From Mansonella perstans (taxonomy: Eukaryota; Nematoda; Chromadorea; Rhabditida; Onchocercidae), in NCBI GenBank assembly GCA_037074765.1, contig JBAMDO010000068.1, positions 1 through 64,000 on the forward strand: DNA of 64,000 nt, given 5' to 3'. The translations under genes were made by a program, and so were the position numbers. Positions 13,491 to 24,883 of this stretch are shown here, in pieces. The notes beneath the pieces were generated by a model. It was not told the DNA's origin and did no database searches. It worked only from the letters and a program-made list of their open reading frames with translations. The first letter of the stretch is position 1, and every line of letters begins with the position of its first letter.

Positions 13491-13500
13491 GACCTGGTAA
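13491..13500 (-). promoter_or_regulatory. Probable trans-splice acceptor of DNAJC17-type gene
   Basis: On the minus strand the start codon at 13484 is preceded by gttttaccag, leaving only a 9-base leader. An unpaired 3' splice site this close to the ATG is typical of nematode spliced-leader addition. No upstream cis donor or exon is evident. Confidence 0.5.
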
Positions 13501-14451
13501 AACAGTAATTAAAATTTCCAATGACAGATATTAGAGCTTCAACGAAAATCCCGAAAACTCTGAATGTTTAGTAATACAGTAAAAATAAAATGATAAAAAT
13601 TATCACTATGATTTGTGCTAGAGATTTTTGCTTTGATATCAATTCTAAATAAACTTTGCAATAAGATATGATAGTTTTATTTGGAAAATATTCGCAGATC
13701 AATTCATATATGAATGATAAACTTAACTAGGAGTTCTAAAATTAAAGAAATTTGAAAGCAAAGAAATACGTGCTAGAACAACGTGATATAATATGCACAT
13801 TTGAACAAACTACGAATGATACTATGATGAACGAAATTGAATGATATTTTATATTATCGCAACAATATCAAAAAAATATTTTTAAAAGATACCTTTTACA
13901 ATACTGTTAAAAGCATTTTAATGAAAGAATGATCGCAATTAGATCACAAATAATTACAATTTGTGTTCCGAAATCTGCACTAGTGCTTAATCAATTTCCA
14001 GGACGAGTATTGTCTAATTATCGCTAATTTCACTATAATATCCAAAATTTTCTTAATCCTTGCATTCACATCCATCCCAAAACCAATAAAATATAGAAGA
14101 AATAGAAGCTGTTATTTGCAACATTTAATTGAAATACACACTGATAGTCTTTTGTAGTTTTTTTATCTGGGATATTCCAAGGAATACTATAATTTGTTTG
14201 ATAGCACGTATAACATAAAGTTGCGAAAAAAATTTTATATGTATATGTCAGTTGCAAATACAAAGAATTTTTTCCATAGTGAATAAATAATTGATAAAAC
14301 TAAAAATAAAAAAAATATATAAGATATATATATATAAATAGATAAATAAATAAATAAATAAACAGACTATTTAAGTAAACACTAAGAATTGCATCATTGA
14401 ATGAGAGATAAGATTCTGCACATTTGCTGATGCCAAATAGTAAGATTTCTG
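13501..14451. other. Gap between KCTD3-type and DNAJC17-type genes
   Basis: About 950 bases separate the stop of the upstream KCTD3-type gene from the DNAJC17-type leader. No exon is visible. A simple aataaata tandem run lies at about 14336-14362 (ttta-type on the minus strand). Both genes are on the minus strand, so this could be an intercistronic region of an operon or simply an intergenic promoter. Confidence 0.45.
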
Positions 14452-17400
14452 TTAGTACTGATGTTGAAAATCCAGTTCGGGTAAATGTACGGATGACGCA
14501 TGCGCCGTAATTGATGGTGTTGTGCTCAAGCTTGCACAACAAATCTCACAACCATCAATCAAACGAAGAAGTTCATCAGGATTTGGTCCCTAAACAGTAA
14601 TCTTTAAATTTCAGAAGACTAATTAAATCTAATTTTTTAAAAATCAACTTCTAAAAAAGACAAAGCCATAATGCACAAATTGTCGTCAAACAATGCCTTA
14701 ACAATCTATTTCTACGAGCTGGACACTCAGTGCGTACTCAGTCACATTTGCTATCAACAGTCAAATGATGAATTCCTTATTTAAAAAATTGCTGGGTTAT
14801 AAATAAAATATGTGCACTCAATTATTGAAAAGCTTATTTAGCAGCATAAGTAAGTTTTTCTAAAAAATTTGCTTTTTTTTTTTTTTTTAAATTAAGTACT
14901 GACTTGCCGCGCAATACCACTAGCTCGATTTGCACATAGTATAGCATTCGTGTTAGCAGATGCTGTCGTAGATGAGGATACAGTACCAGTTGTTTTATCA
15001 GCTGTACTTGCTTGATTACCTAATGAAAGATTTAGAAATGATAAATTAGCGTGATACTGATCCAGAGCTGTTGTTAAGTCCCACATCTGAAATAATGCAG
15101 AATTCAACAGAATAAATGCATTAGTTATATTACACCATTTTCATATACAGTATTACAGTTCCCGAAATCAGTTTCTGATTCGAAATTATACAAATTCGTC
15201 CCAATAATAACACCAGAATTAATATCCTACTTGAACGGAACCATTGGAGGTTCCAGTGAATAAAAATCTTCTCGGTCTCGAATTTACACGTGAGCCTTCA
15301 CATTCATGAACCAAAAAAGCAGTTATTGCCGAATCACCAACGGTTCGAATGGTGCAAAGCCTGCATGCAATAAATCAATAATGTGCAGTATTTCAATTTT
15401 AATAACTAATATCGTATCAGCAAAAAGACACAAGTAATGAATAAAGTTAATAACGAAGACTGTTTTCTGCAAGTGAATAAGTAAATGAGAACAGCAGCAT
15501 CACTGACCTATCGCCGTTCGACGCTAATCTTACAAAGACCTGATTAGTACCAGGTACTACACGCTGCACAAAAACTTGCTCACCATCTTGATCGCCAAAT
15601 GGTCCTGAAATATAGAAAAATTGTGCTACAGCGGCACTAAACTAGTCTGGAAAAACTTGAAAGATGTTAAGTAGGTCAGATACTAACATCTAAACAAATA
15701 TGTTCAAATTATTGAAATTCCAACAAAACGAAGAAACAAAACAAAAACGAACCTGGGTCATTTCCATCAGCATCAAGCATATCGTCAGTGCTATCCAGTG
15801 TAAGTACTTTGAAGGATGCCAAAGATGTACTGCCCGGTTGCGTCGATATCATGCCACGAAAACGCGTTACACCCCAGGAACGAACATGATTATATTCACT
15901 GCACACTAGAGAATGATAAAAAATATTTTATCGGTATATAAATAGAGACACCTGGATAAATACATTTTGAATTAAAAAAGTATTTTCATGAGTGGAGAAA
16001 AAAGTCAAAACTGAGGCATAATTGATAAGTCATCCTCACCGCTGATAAGATGATTGGTTGTAAGGGCAACTCGTGTGACTGGCGATGTATGCACGGTGTA
16101 TGTCTGGAATAGCTGTGGGCCATGACCGACTGTTTCTGGATGTTGCACGATCACTCGCACGATACCACTTGAAGTTCCATAAGCAATTTCAATCCAATTG
16201 CCGCGAAGATCTGAGAAATTGACGAATAATGTGCAGTTAAGAAAACAAGATTCTGATTATTTAAAAAATTCAAAGTTATAATGTGCAAAAATATACTTGT
16301 TTTTGGCGTTAGATAAACACTTATGGCAGTGATAACATCAGCGTTTGGATCTCGATAAAGTTCCGTAATCAGCAAATCGTTATCTTTCATACGCAAAGGA
16401 AATTTTTGCATATCAATATAATAAATCGACCCATTGGTGCATCCAAGAAGCAAAAATGATCCGGCTGTGTCATAACATGATATCGCAACGACATCTACAA
16501 TGACGGAAGCGCTATGATTCCCAAGAGACTTTAAAAAAATATGTAATACGCTACATAAGAATGCATAATTAAAATGAACTTCGTGTTTTTTAGCAACATT
16601 TATTAATATCTCCCGATTTCCAGCAACAGCAGAAGATCTTTTATTGACCTTGGACTTGCCAATTATGCGTCATCGAATGCCAGATACCAACCTTACCAAT
16701 TTTACTCAGTGCTACCAGCTGGCTTCCAATAAAGAACAACTTATCAACAGCAACCAAAAGAGTGAATGTTCCTAAAAAGAAATCTCTCGAAATATACCTC
16801 TATCATAAGTTCATGCAAATAACCTTAATAGTATATTCTTATATGATCTTTCTCCGATCTGCAAATTTTCAGTTACTTATAAAGAATAAAATCAAAAAAA
16901 AAGAATTAAAGAAAAAGAAATCACCAATAAAGAATTAAAAAAAAAAGAAATCACCAATTTTGATTCCGAAATTAGGATCGCCTTCTGAAATATTCCATAA
17001 ATGTATCTCACTATTGGCTAATGAAACAGCCAGCATTTTTTCACCAAATTTTGCATACAACGCCACATGACAAACGACAGCATCCAAACGTGGCGATATA
17101 TATAGCTGCTGCCAACCCAAGCTTTCTTTCATTCTGTGCGTGAAATTAAGAATCAAAGGAAAATTTTTTAAATTGCATTTTTTTCTTACTAATAGTTATA
17201 AAACAAATGAAAAATTAAGGAAAAGAATTCACCGCCTCAATAATTTTTTTTTTTAAGTGTGTGCAAAATATTTCCACGCTTTAAACGGAAAAAAGTTGAA
17301 CAGTTTATCTAAACAGATACTAATAGGAAGAAAACCTAATGTTGTTAAAATAAGCACAGTACCTATAACAACACACAAAATTTGAGTAGCCTACGGCAAC

Positions 17401-20002
17401 TGCATTATAATGCGCTCGAATCACTCGAACTCGCAGCGGTTCTGATAGCTGATCAGATATCCGCGCCGAGTAACGCATCAGCAATGATAACTCGCCTTTC
17501 AACTAAAATTAATTTGAAAATTTAATAAAAACAACAAAACTGCAATGTGGTACATTCATCTCAATGTTTTTGAATCTTTTGAAAATATTACAATAAGCAG
17601 ATCAGAACTGCAGTTTAGCAGAGAAAACAGCTGAAGTTCAAAGATTTTTCTGTTTTATAGAGTTTTGTAAGTAACGTTTTGGTAGAACAAAAAATAAGTC
17701 AGAACAGTCAGAACAGAAAAGTTCGAAGTAAAAAAAGTCAGATGAAGCATCATAATGTAAATGTATGGAGAAGCAGCTATTAATGATGCGTCCTCCAAAA
17801 GTCAAACTGATTTAGATTTTCACCTGACGGGTCAATTCAAACGAATTCTTTTTCAGGCTTTGGCAACTTTTAAAAGGATTATTGCAGACACTCAAAGCGC
17901 TCTGAAATAACTATATATTAATAATCATTCTTTAAATTTACATAAAGTAGTGGCAATTATATGACTATTGAAACGTCGTAAAATTTGTCGCTATTAATGA
18001 TATATATTATGATCTAGGGAAAATTATAACTCAATAGATATTAAAAAATTAAGCCATAATAGTTTATACATATCTCGAATTGCTGCTCGGAAACTAAACA
18101 ATCTCTATGAGTAAAAGAAATTCAAGATATACCGTAAAATCTGAGTTAACTGTTGGGAGATGTGAAGGAAATGTGAAAAAATGCTGTGATGTGTTCTCTG
18201 ATGTGCTGCAGTTTGCTATATCCAATTTTTCCGTATTGATTCGAAATTTTGGATCTAGAAGTTGAAAATATATTTGAAATGATAGTGCGTGCAACGAGCT
18301 ATGGTTTACCTTCACTTGCAAATGATGGATGACTTTCAGCCGATGACGGCTGCTTTGTTGGCAAACTTGAGTTGCCTTTCAAAGCCTTATCAACCATTAC
18401 TTCCATAGCATATGGAACCTGAAATAAATTAATATCGGCATATCTTCTCACCTTTCACTTATAATCTTCATCACAAGAAATAAAAGAATATATATAATGT
18501 TCTTCCAGTTCTATTAGCATCAGTCTTTGGCATCGCTCAAATAATTCAATTTGAAAATGTTCCCTTTTCCACATCAAGCTTCTGCACAAGATTAATTTGA
18601 AAACCCAGTCAAACTTATTTGGGTTATAACAACAAGTCCACACATAACTCGGATCGTCACCTGAAATTTAGCTTCCATGCTTGGGAGTAAACGTGGCTGT
18701 TGTGATGCTCTGGATACAGAACTACTTGATACCACTTCAACTGCAGGCACTGCTGTAGGTTCATTTACATTGTGCGAATGAAGAGAAGGAAAGGGAACCG
18801 AAACTAAGCCACGTGAACTTGATGATGAGTTTGATGGATTCTGGTTGTTTCTTGTAGAACTTGGTGATGAAGATGAGTAACCTTAGAAGCATAGCTTTGC
18901 TAAGCCAATTTTTGGTAAAAATGAGATTTTCTACACTCTAAGGGTATCATTTTGAAATTTCGTAGGAAAAAACTAGTTAACTCACATACATGACTTCGCT
19001 ATGCCAATTTTTGCAACTCAGAGATTGAAATCAGCGAAAAAAAGATTTAAATCAAATTCTGTTCAAGTTTATCAAAACATACCTTCATTCAACGGTAATG
19101 CGGGCGGAGGTAAGTAAGCATTAAAAAGTACATCACCACAAGCACAGTCTTCTAATTCTTCACACAAAGTTAACCGCTTGACCAGAGGACCCAAACCGTA
19201 GTATTGTGCTTCATGTTTCAAATTCATCAAACTCACTCCACTAGAAAAGTTATTAAATATGAATGTGAAAAATAAATAAGCCAGTAAAGAGAAACAGAAA
19301 TTAAAAGGAAAGTGTTGGAAGAATTAATTTTACTTTAAATCAATCTGCTTTGTCCGTAGATAATTTAAAATTATTCGAAACATTTCTGGATCTCGATCAA
19401 TGAAGATCTGAAATTAGTAAATAATAAAACATTTGCAACTGCATTTTCTAAAAATATTAAATGTACGATCATCATAAAATAACGATAAATAATAATGAAA
19501 AGAAAAATCTTCTTTCGACATGATCGAAACTAAAGCGTTAATGCTAGATATTGAACATTTTGTTAAATCAAGAAATCAGAAGCACAAGGTCAAAAAAGGA
19601 AGTTATTACATATAAGTCAACCTAAAAATTCATTTACAACAGCAAAGAAATTTACCGCATTTGTTTCATCGCGTACAGTAGGAATTCTTCCACTTAACAA
19701 GCTGAAACAACAATCTATATAAGGAATTTCAGTAAATATGTTACAAATTTCATAAATTAAGCACATTATGAATGATGGGATTAAATCAACTATCCCAACA
19801 AACTTTCACCAACACGAACTACCACACAGTCCTTTCAGTGTTCTTTCTGACTTATTTCAGAGGGGTTTACAAGTTTCTGCAGTTTATAAAAGTCACATGC
19901 AACCAACCTTGTAAAAAACGTGTCCGGTATCCATGTCAAAGTTTGGCGTGAAGTCGCAAATTTATGCCCACCAACATTCAAATTAATAATCTGTTCTGCC
20001 AT
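14452..20002 (-). CDS. KCTD3: KCTD3/SHKBP1-type BTB and WD40-like protein
   Basis: Seventeen exons (minus): 20002-19908, 19701-19656, 19407-19334, 19240-19083, 18881-18661, exon 6 from 18418, 17901-17824, 17502-17363, 17133-16955, 16771-16649, 16494-16297, 16210-16040, 15905-15753, 15604-15508, 15360-15231, 15086-14904 and 14589-14452. The length is about 733 residues, or up to about 765 if exon 6 is longer. The N-terminal T1/BTB domain (about 1-100) reads [17 protein letters not shown], then [23 protein letters not shown] and [16 protein letters not shown] Ser-rich linker follows. The WD40-like half has [46 protein letters not shown] and [13 protein letters not shown], near-identical to vertebrate KCTD3/SHKBP1 as I remember them. 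KCTD3 is reported as an HCN3 channel accessory protein and SHKBP1 as a SETA/CIN85 and sphingosine-kinase-pathway binder. The cullin adaptor role is uncertain. The exon 6 donor is unresolved (see findings). Confidence 0.95.
16893..16957. repeat. Small A-rich duplication beside KCTD3-type exon 9
   Basis: An A-rich unit with aagaaatcaccaa occurs twice in the intron next to the donor of exon 9. The second copy overlaps that donor (gtgatttc on the minus strand), so the duplication copied a donor-like string into the intron. Confidence 0.6.
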
Positions 20003-21069
20003 TAATTGTCATCAATGATTGAGAAAGAACTTCGGCTTGTTATTTGTTGATGTCGTTTATTGTACCAACAACATCAGAGATATGCAAAATGAACTGCAAA
20101 AACACAACCTAATTCCTTTTACCAACTCGATAATAAAACCAAATTTTCTCTCATTTGGAATATACCAGAAGTAGACTTATTTCTAGATCAGCTGCGAACT
20201 ACTCTTAAAAAAAAATAACAAGCTTGCGGTTATTTTTATTAATAGAATAAACAGAAACCTGCACACAATTAATAGTTTACATGCAAATTCTATAAACAGT
20301 TTGCAAAGAACCGTCTCATTGATGGTAATATTATTAAGAATAACTTTCAACTTGCAAAAATTTTACAATTTTTTTCACAGAAAGTATTCTAATTATCAAA
20401 ATAAAGCATAAGAAAGTCTCTGGTATGGAACTTTTTTGTGCGTATTAAAGATGATATGAAACGCGACATAACATCACAAATTGTAAGTTATATTTAATCT
20501 GCAAAACTAAAACACAAATATAGACAAACTAAAAAGCTCAAAACAATAAACTCATTCTTTACACTAACGGAATATGCTAGTCTGTCTGTGTGCAACCAAA
20601 ATAATGTAGCTTTAACATTTACTTTCTGAAAGTGCACTGCGCTTGTGAAATGCCATTAAATTTATTTCAGTTGCAAAAAGAGACAAAATCTCAATGATAA
20701 AATGGAAACAAATAGCAATTATCGAGATACAATTCCTATTATATACCAATGGATGTTAAATCATGAAATTTTTAATGAAATATAAGTAAAAACATAAGAT
20801 TTATACCTCTTAGCTTTTTTTAAAATCTCTTACTATAAGTAAAAACAGTAAAAATGTTACCACAATAATATGTATTGATGCAAAAATGAATACTGTTTTT
20901 AAGGTCCTCATTTACGTTTGAAGTTTGATTCATTTGCACTAAAAAATTTCAGAAGTTGCTAAAAAAGCAAGTTATGATAGTTATAAACAAGTTGAAAACT
21001 TAACAACAAAATGTTACCGAGGACAGTAAGGAAACTAGTTCATACAAAAGAAAAAATTGCTTCTTACAT
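20003..21069. other. Gap between macrodomain and KCTD3-type genes
   Basis: About 1.07 kb of AT-rich DNA with no exon. It holds the 3' flank of the macrodomain gene and the upstream region of the KCTD3-type gene. Unlike its neighbours, the KCTD3-type start has no clean acceptor within 20 bases. Confidence 0.45.
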
Positions 21070-22085
21070 TCAAGAAAATCTTTTTTTCAGGGATTCATTG
21101 TACAAATCGTAGTCCTTGTCCAAAAATGTAACAAAGATTATTCTGTCAATCTAAAAATTAATCAGTATTATCATTTTTTTTTTCATTTTAGAAAAAGAAC
21201 TATTAACAATGCTTGAGGCTTAAAAATTGAAACAATTGAAAAAATCCTTACTTTGTTTTTATTTTCTTCCAACCATGCCAAAACGGAATTTACGACGACG
21301 TTACATGCGTCATCATTTGGATAACCATACACGCCTGTCGAGATACATGGGAAAGCCTGAAGTTCTTCAGTTTGAATGCCACACAAAAATGCTGACAAAA
21401 AAAGCAAGTGAACTGTCCACAGGAGCTTTAATTTGTTAACATTTCAAAATGCAAATTACTTACAATAGTCCTCAAATTATTCGCAGCGGCAGTATTGAGA
21501 GATTCGATGTAGCAAGATTTCAACAGATTCCGCTGTTCTTCGGAAACTTTATGGTGAACTTGGGGACCCACTGTGTGTATTACATCTAAAAACAAAATGT
21601 AATATACAGCAGATTTTACAAGAAGAAATGGAGATCCATTTTGAAAACATACGCTTAATATGCTTCATATCGTAAGCTCCTGTTATTTTAGCTTCTCCAA
21701 CTTTGCAACCATGCAACTTTTTGCATTCATCATATAAGCCTCGACCTGCTGCACGATGAATAGCTCCATCAACACCACCGCCTTGAATAAATAACATAAA
21801 AATGGATGGGCTAATTTTCAAACAGAGCTTCCAATAATTAAGAACGAACTTCACGTTTGAAACTCAATCCAATCCAGGAAATCGAATTGATTTGAATAAT
21901 TTCGAAAAAAAAAAAAAAAAAAACATACCACCTAAAAGTGAGCTATTAGCAGCGTTAACGATAGCATCGATTTCAAACTTAGTAATATCGCCTTTATCAA
22001 CGGCTACAAGTTTAGCAAGCGGATTGTTTGATTTTGTCAATTCAGCAACTGTTGTAACTTCGCTCCATTTTTTCACTCCGGCCAT
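21070..22085 (-). CDS. MACROD-type macrodomain ADP-ribosyl hydrolase
   Basis: Five exons (minus): 22085-21929, 21781-21653, 21585-21464, 21356-21252 and 21150-21070. Phases agree and give 197 residues, a single macrodomain with a short N-terminal extension. Diagnostic MacroD motifs are visible. [19 protein letters not shown] is the first strand and the ADP-ribose loop. [14 protein letters not shown] is the catalytic Gly-rich loop with the conserved Asp. The central strands read [22 protein letters not shown] is the diphosphate-binding loop. [15 protein letters not shown] is the last strand. Enzymes of this class remove mono-ADP-ribose from Asp/Glu side chains and hydrolyse O-acetyl-ADP-ribose. 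Cellular location is unclear: I see no targeting signal. MACROD1 versus MACROD2 cannot be decided because the flanking regions differ. All catalytic motifs look intact. Confidence 0.95.
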
Positions 22086-22098
22086 TTTTCCTATATTA
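22086..22098 (-). promoter_or_regulatory. Probable trans-splice acceptor of macrodomain gene
   Basis: On the minus strand the ATG at 22085 is preceded by ataatatag then gaaaa, leaving only five leader bases after the AG. This fits spliced-leader addition. Confidence 0.5.
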
Positions 22099-22598
22099 TT
22101 GCCAATTCATTAACATAAATTATTAATTCATTTTACATTCAATTTCGAAAATATCGCATAATCATCCGACAATATCAAGTTATCTGAATATACTTAATGA
22201 TAGCTTTTTAATTTAGTCTATAAAATAAAGCATAATCTGCTCGATTAATTAAGCATCATTTAAAGCAAAACTAAAGTATGCTTTAATTATATAAGGGATG
22301 AAACATGGAGAGCTCTAATTCAGCTAATATTACAAAAAAGAATTTCTAAAATATCAAAATTAAAAAAGATAGCCTGAAAACTAACCTATAATTGATGAAG
22401 TACTAAACCTTCTTATCAGCATACTTTGCATTCTTGCATAACAAAATAACCTAAAATCAAAAGTGAAATCTATTGCTAAAATCTCAAATCACAAAACTTA
22501 AATGCCAAACAAAAAAAAAATTTTAGTGTCGAATTAAAATTATTTCACTTCAATGCGGTCGCATCACGTTTTAACGAAAGATTAAGTGGCCGAAACAC

Positions 22599-22638
22599 TG
22601 TCCAATAATCCAAGTATCTGTCCAATAATCCAAATGAC
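22599..22638. repeat. Two-copy 20-base tandem repeat
   Basis: The unit ctgtccaataatccaa occurs twice with a 20-base period (second copy starts near 22618). It lies just upstream of a second, unrelated triplet array. Confidence 0.8.
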
Positions 22639-22673
22639 CATTAGTTATCCATGACAAAGTGATTTATTCAAAT

Positions 22674-22730
22674 AGAATGGTCATCAGTGTATAGAATGGT
22701 CATCAGTGTATAGAATGGTCATCAGTGTGT
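22674..22730. repeat. Three-copy 19-base tandem repeat
   Basis: The unit agaatggtcatcagtgtat is at 22674-22692, 22693-22711 and 22712-22730. The copies are almost identical, differing only at the last bases of copy 3. Confidence 0.95.
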
Positions 22731-22764
22731 CGCATTATTAGCAAGGATCGGATGATAGCAAATT

Positions 22765-22980
22765 TATATATAATTTACAATTTGTATTTTTAAATTTACA
22801 TTTTTTACAATTTACAATTTTTGAGTTTACAATTTGAATTTACAATTTTTACAATTCACAATTTGAATTTACAATTTTTACAATTCACAATTTGAATTTA
22901 CAATTTACAATTCTTTACAATTTGCTTTTACAATTTATTTTTACAATTTAGCAGATTTACAATTTACAAATTTACATTTT
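22765..22980. repeat. TTTACAATT-type degenerate minisatellite
   Basis: About 200 bases are built from variants of tttacaattt and gaatttacaatttttacaat. At the core is a roughly 31-base repeat (ttgaatttacaatttttaca plus attcacaa) in near-perfect tandem copies at about 22835-22895, decaying at both ends. It lies in the divergent intergenic region. Confidence 0.9.
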
Positions 22981-24883
22981 TGCGGAACATTTACATCTGT
23001 TAGATTAGAGATGAGAAAGGAAAGTTTAGAAGAGTTGAAGTGATAAATGTTGCAATTATACTAAGATTCATCTTAAAAGGTGCTACAGAAAAATTTTTAT
23101 TAAATTAAACGAAAGTACCGTAATGATAAATTAAAAAAATCTTCAAAGCATAAGAAAATACTGCTAACACGTTCTAATCTCCTTCATCTGCCATATATTT
23201 TTTTGTATTGCTGTTAAGTACTGTAATTCACATCTATTATTTCTAATAGAAACTAAATGAGGAGAAAAAAAAGACTGGGAGATCGTGATTTAATGATTTA
23301 CTTCCTTTAAAATTTAAAATTTCATCTGAATTTAATCTGTTAGCATATTAGGTTTGCGATACGGAAAGATACAAGTCATATCTATTACTTTTTTTTTTCT
23401 TTTTTCTTGTTTAGTGATGATAAAGATCAGTAAAAATTATTTGCTCAAGCTAAATTTAAAATATAATTTAAAATAAAAGAATTTAAAATAATAATGAAAG
23501 GATTATCAAAAATGACAAATTTATCTTTCGATGGAATTGGGACAGTGAGAATTTTTAGAAATATGCATTACACTTTAGCAGAGTTGTAAGAATATTGTGA
23601 AAAAATGTTTTATACTTTTAAATTATGTAAATTATGCCAAATGGAATATTTTGAAAAGCAATTAAAAGCATCGAGAAATCCTGGAACGGTGTTATTTTTC
23701 ATTCAACGCTGTCGATCGATTCACCTTATTCCAGTCAGGTGATCGCTTTCATGCAATCTCTTGTTGATAATGCAATAAGATTGTTTAGGATTATCTTGGG
23801 CTTCCGGATGCTGTTACAATTATACCTTGAATAAACTGTTGATCTTTGTATTAATGCTTTCTTATTTTGCTTTTTTTAAATAGTAGATTTTAAAGAAAAT
23901 TTTAAATAGTATATTTTAAAGAAAAATATTAGATTTTTATCTAAAATCCCAGGAAAATATTGTCAAAACAAAAGCCAAGCTTATATTTTTTGGAATATTT
24001 CTCATACCAAACTTAGTAAACAAATTTTTACTATAGTACTATGCCATTTAATGATTAATGTACTTTTAAAAATTCCTTCGAAAAATCAGCGTTATGGAAA
24101 TGTTATATTTCTAACGCAACACAAAATATATGATTCAAAAATCACAATAATTTGTCTCTTTGATTCAATGTTTTTCGTATTTTACAAGCACATGATAGAG
24201 TTCCCACTACAAATATTGTATAAATTATAGCTGTTCAACTCTTCAATTTAAATTTCAATCTCTTTGGAACTTTTAACTCTTCATGACATATTTGAACAAG
24301 TAACTTCAAATTAATGAAATCATTTTGCTTTCTTTCATTTATCAATCCGTTAAATAAGCTTTGCTTCCAGATAAATTGCAAATTTGACTGCAGGCATATT
24401 TAATCTTTTGCATTCTGTGTAGAGCAGGTTTCTGAAGGTTTGATTCCTCTTATATGCCTTGAAATCTAATGATGTGATATGTAGCTTTTTTTTTATCAAT
24501 GAAAAAGAAACAAAAGCAAATGCTGAAGTGGAAATAGCTGAAAACATTATGTGATAAATGCTTAGAAGCACAGAATAAATTATGTAATACCATGATATTC
24601 CTCTTATTTCTGTACTATCGAAACATTTCCAAACACTTAACATACACAGTTGAAATCTTATGAAGTTTAAAATTATTTATTTCCTCATCTCCAAGAGAAA
24701 TATCTTTATTTGAGTCATTTTAAAAAAATTGAAAAAAAAAATTGAAAAGCTGGCTAAAATCAGGGGCTTACTATATTCTTTATGAATTTGGTTTCATAAT
24801 TCATTTTAACAGAAAATTAAAAAAAATAATACATTACTATTTTATAAATTTTGAATAAGAATAGTTTTTAAGCAAGATTAAGC

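Larger units (their letters stand above)
22099..24883. other. Intergenic, repeat-bearing DNA
   Basis: Divergent intergenic region between the macrodomain gene (minus) and the membrane-protein gene (plus), so it should carry two promoters. It contains two small tandem arrays, listed separately. A 97-codon minus-strand frame at 24350-24643 has no splice context and no recognised domain. Confidence 0.5.

Noticed and set aside
24350..24643. 97-codon minus-strand open frame, partly hydrophobic
   Set aside because: No splice acceptor or donor pattern, no recognised domain, and AT-driven composition. A frame of this length is expected by chance in a 64-kb AT-rich window.
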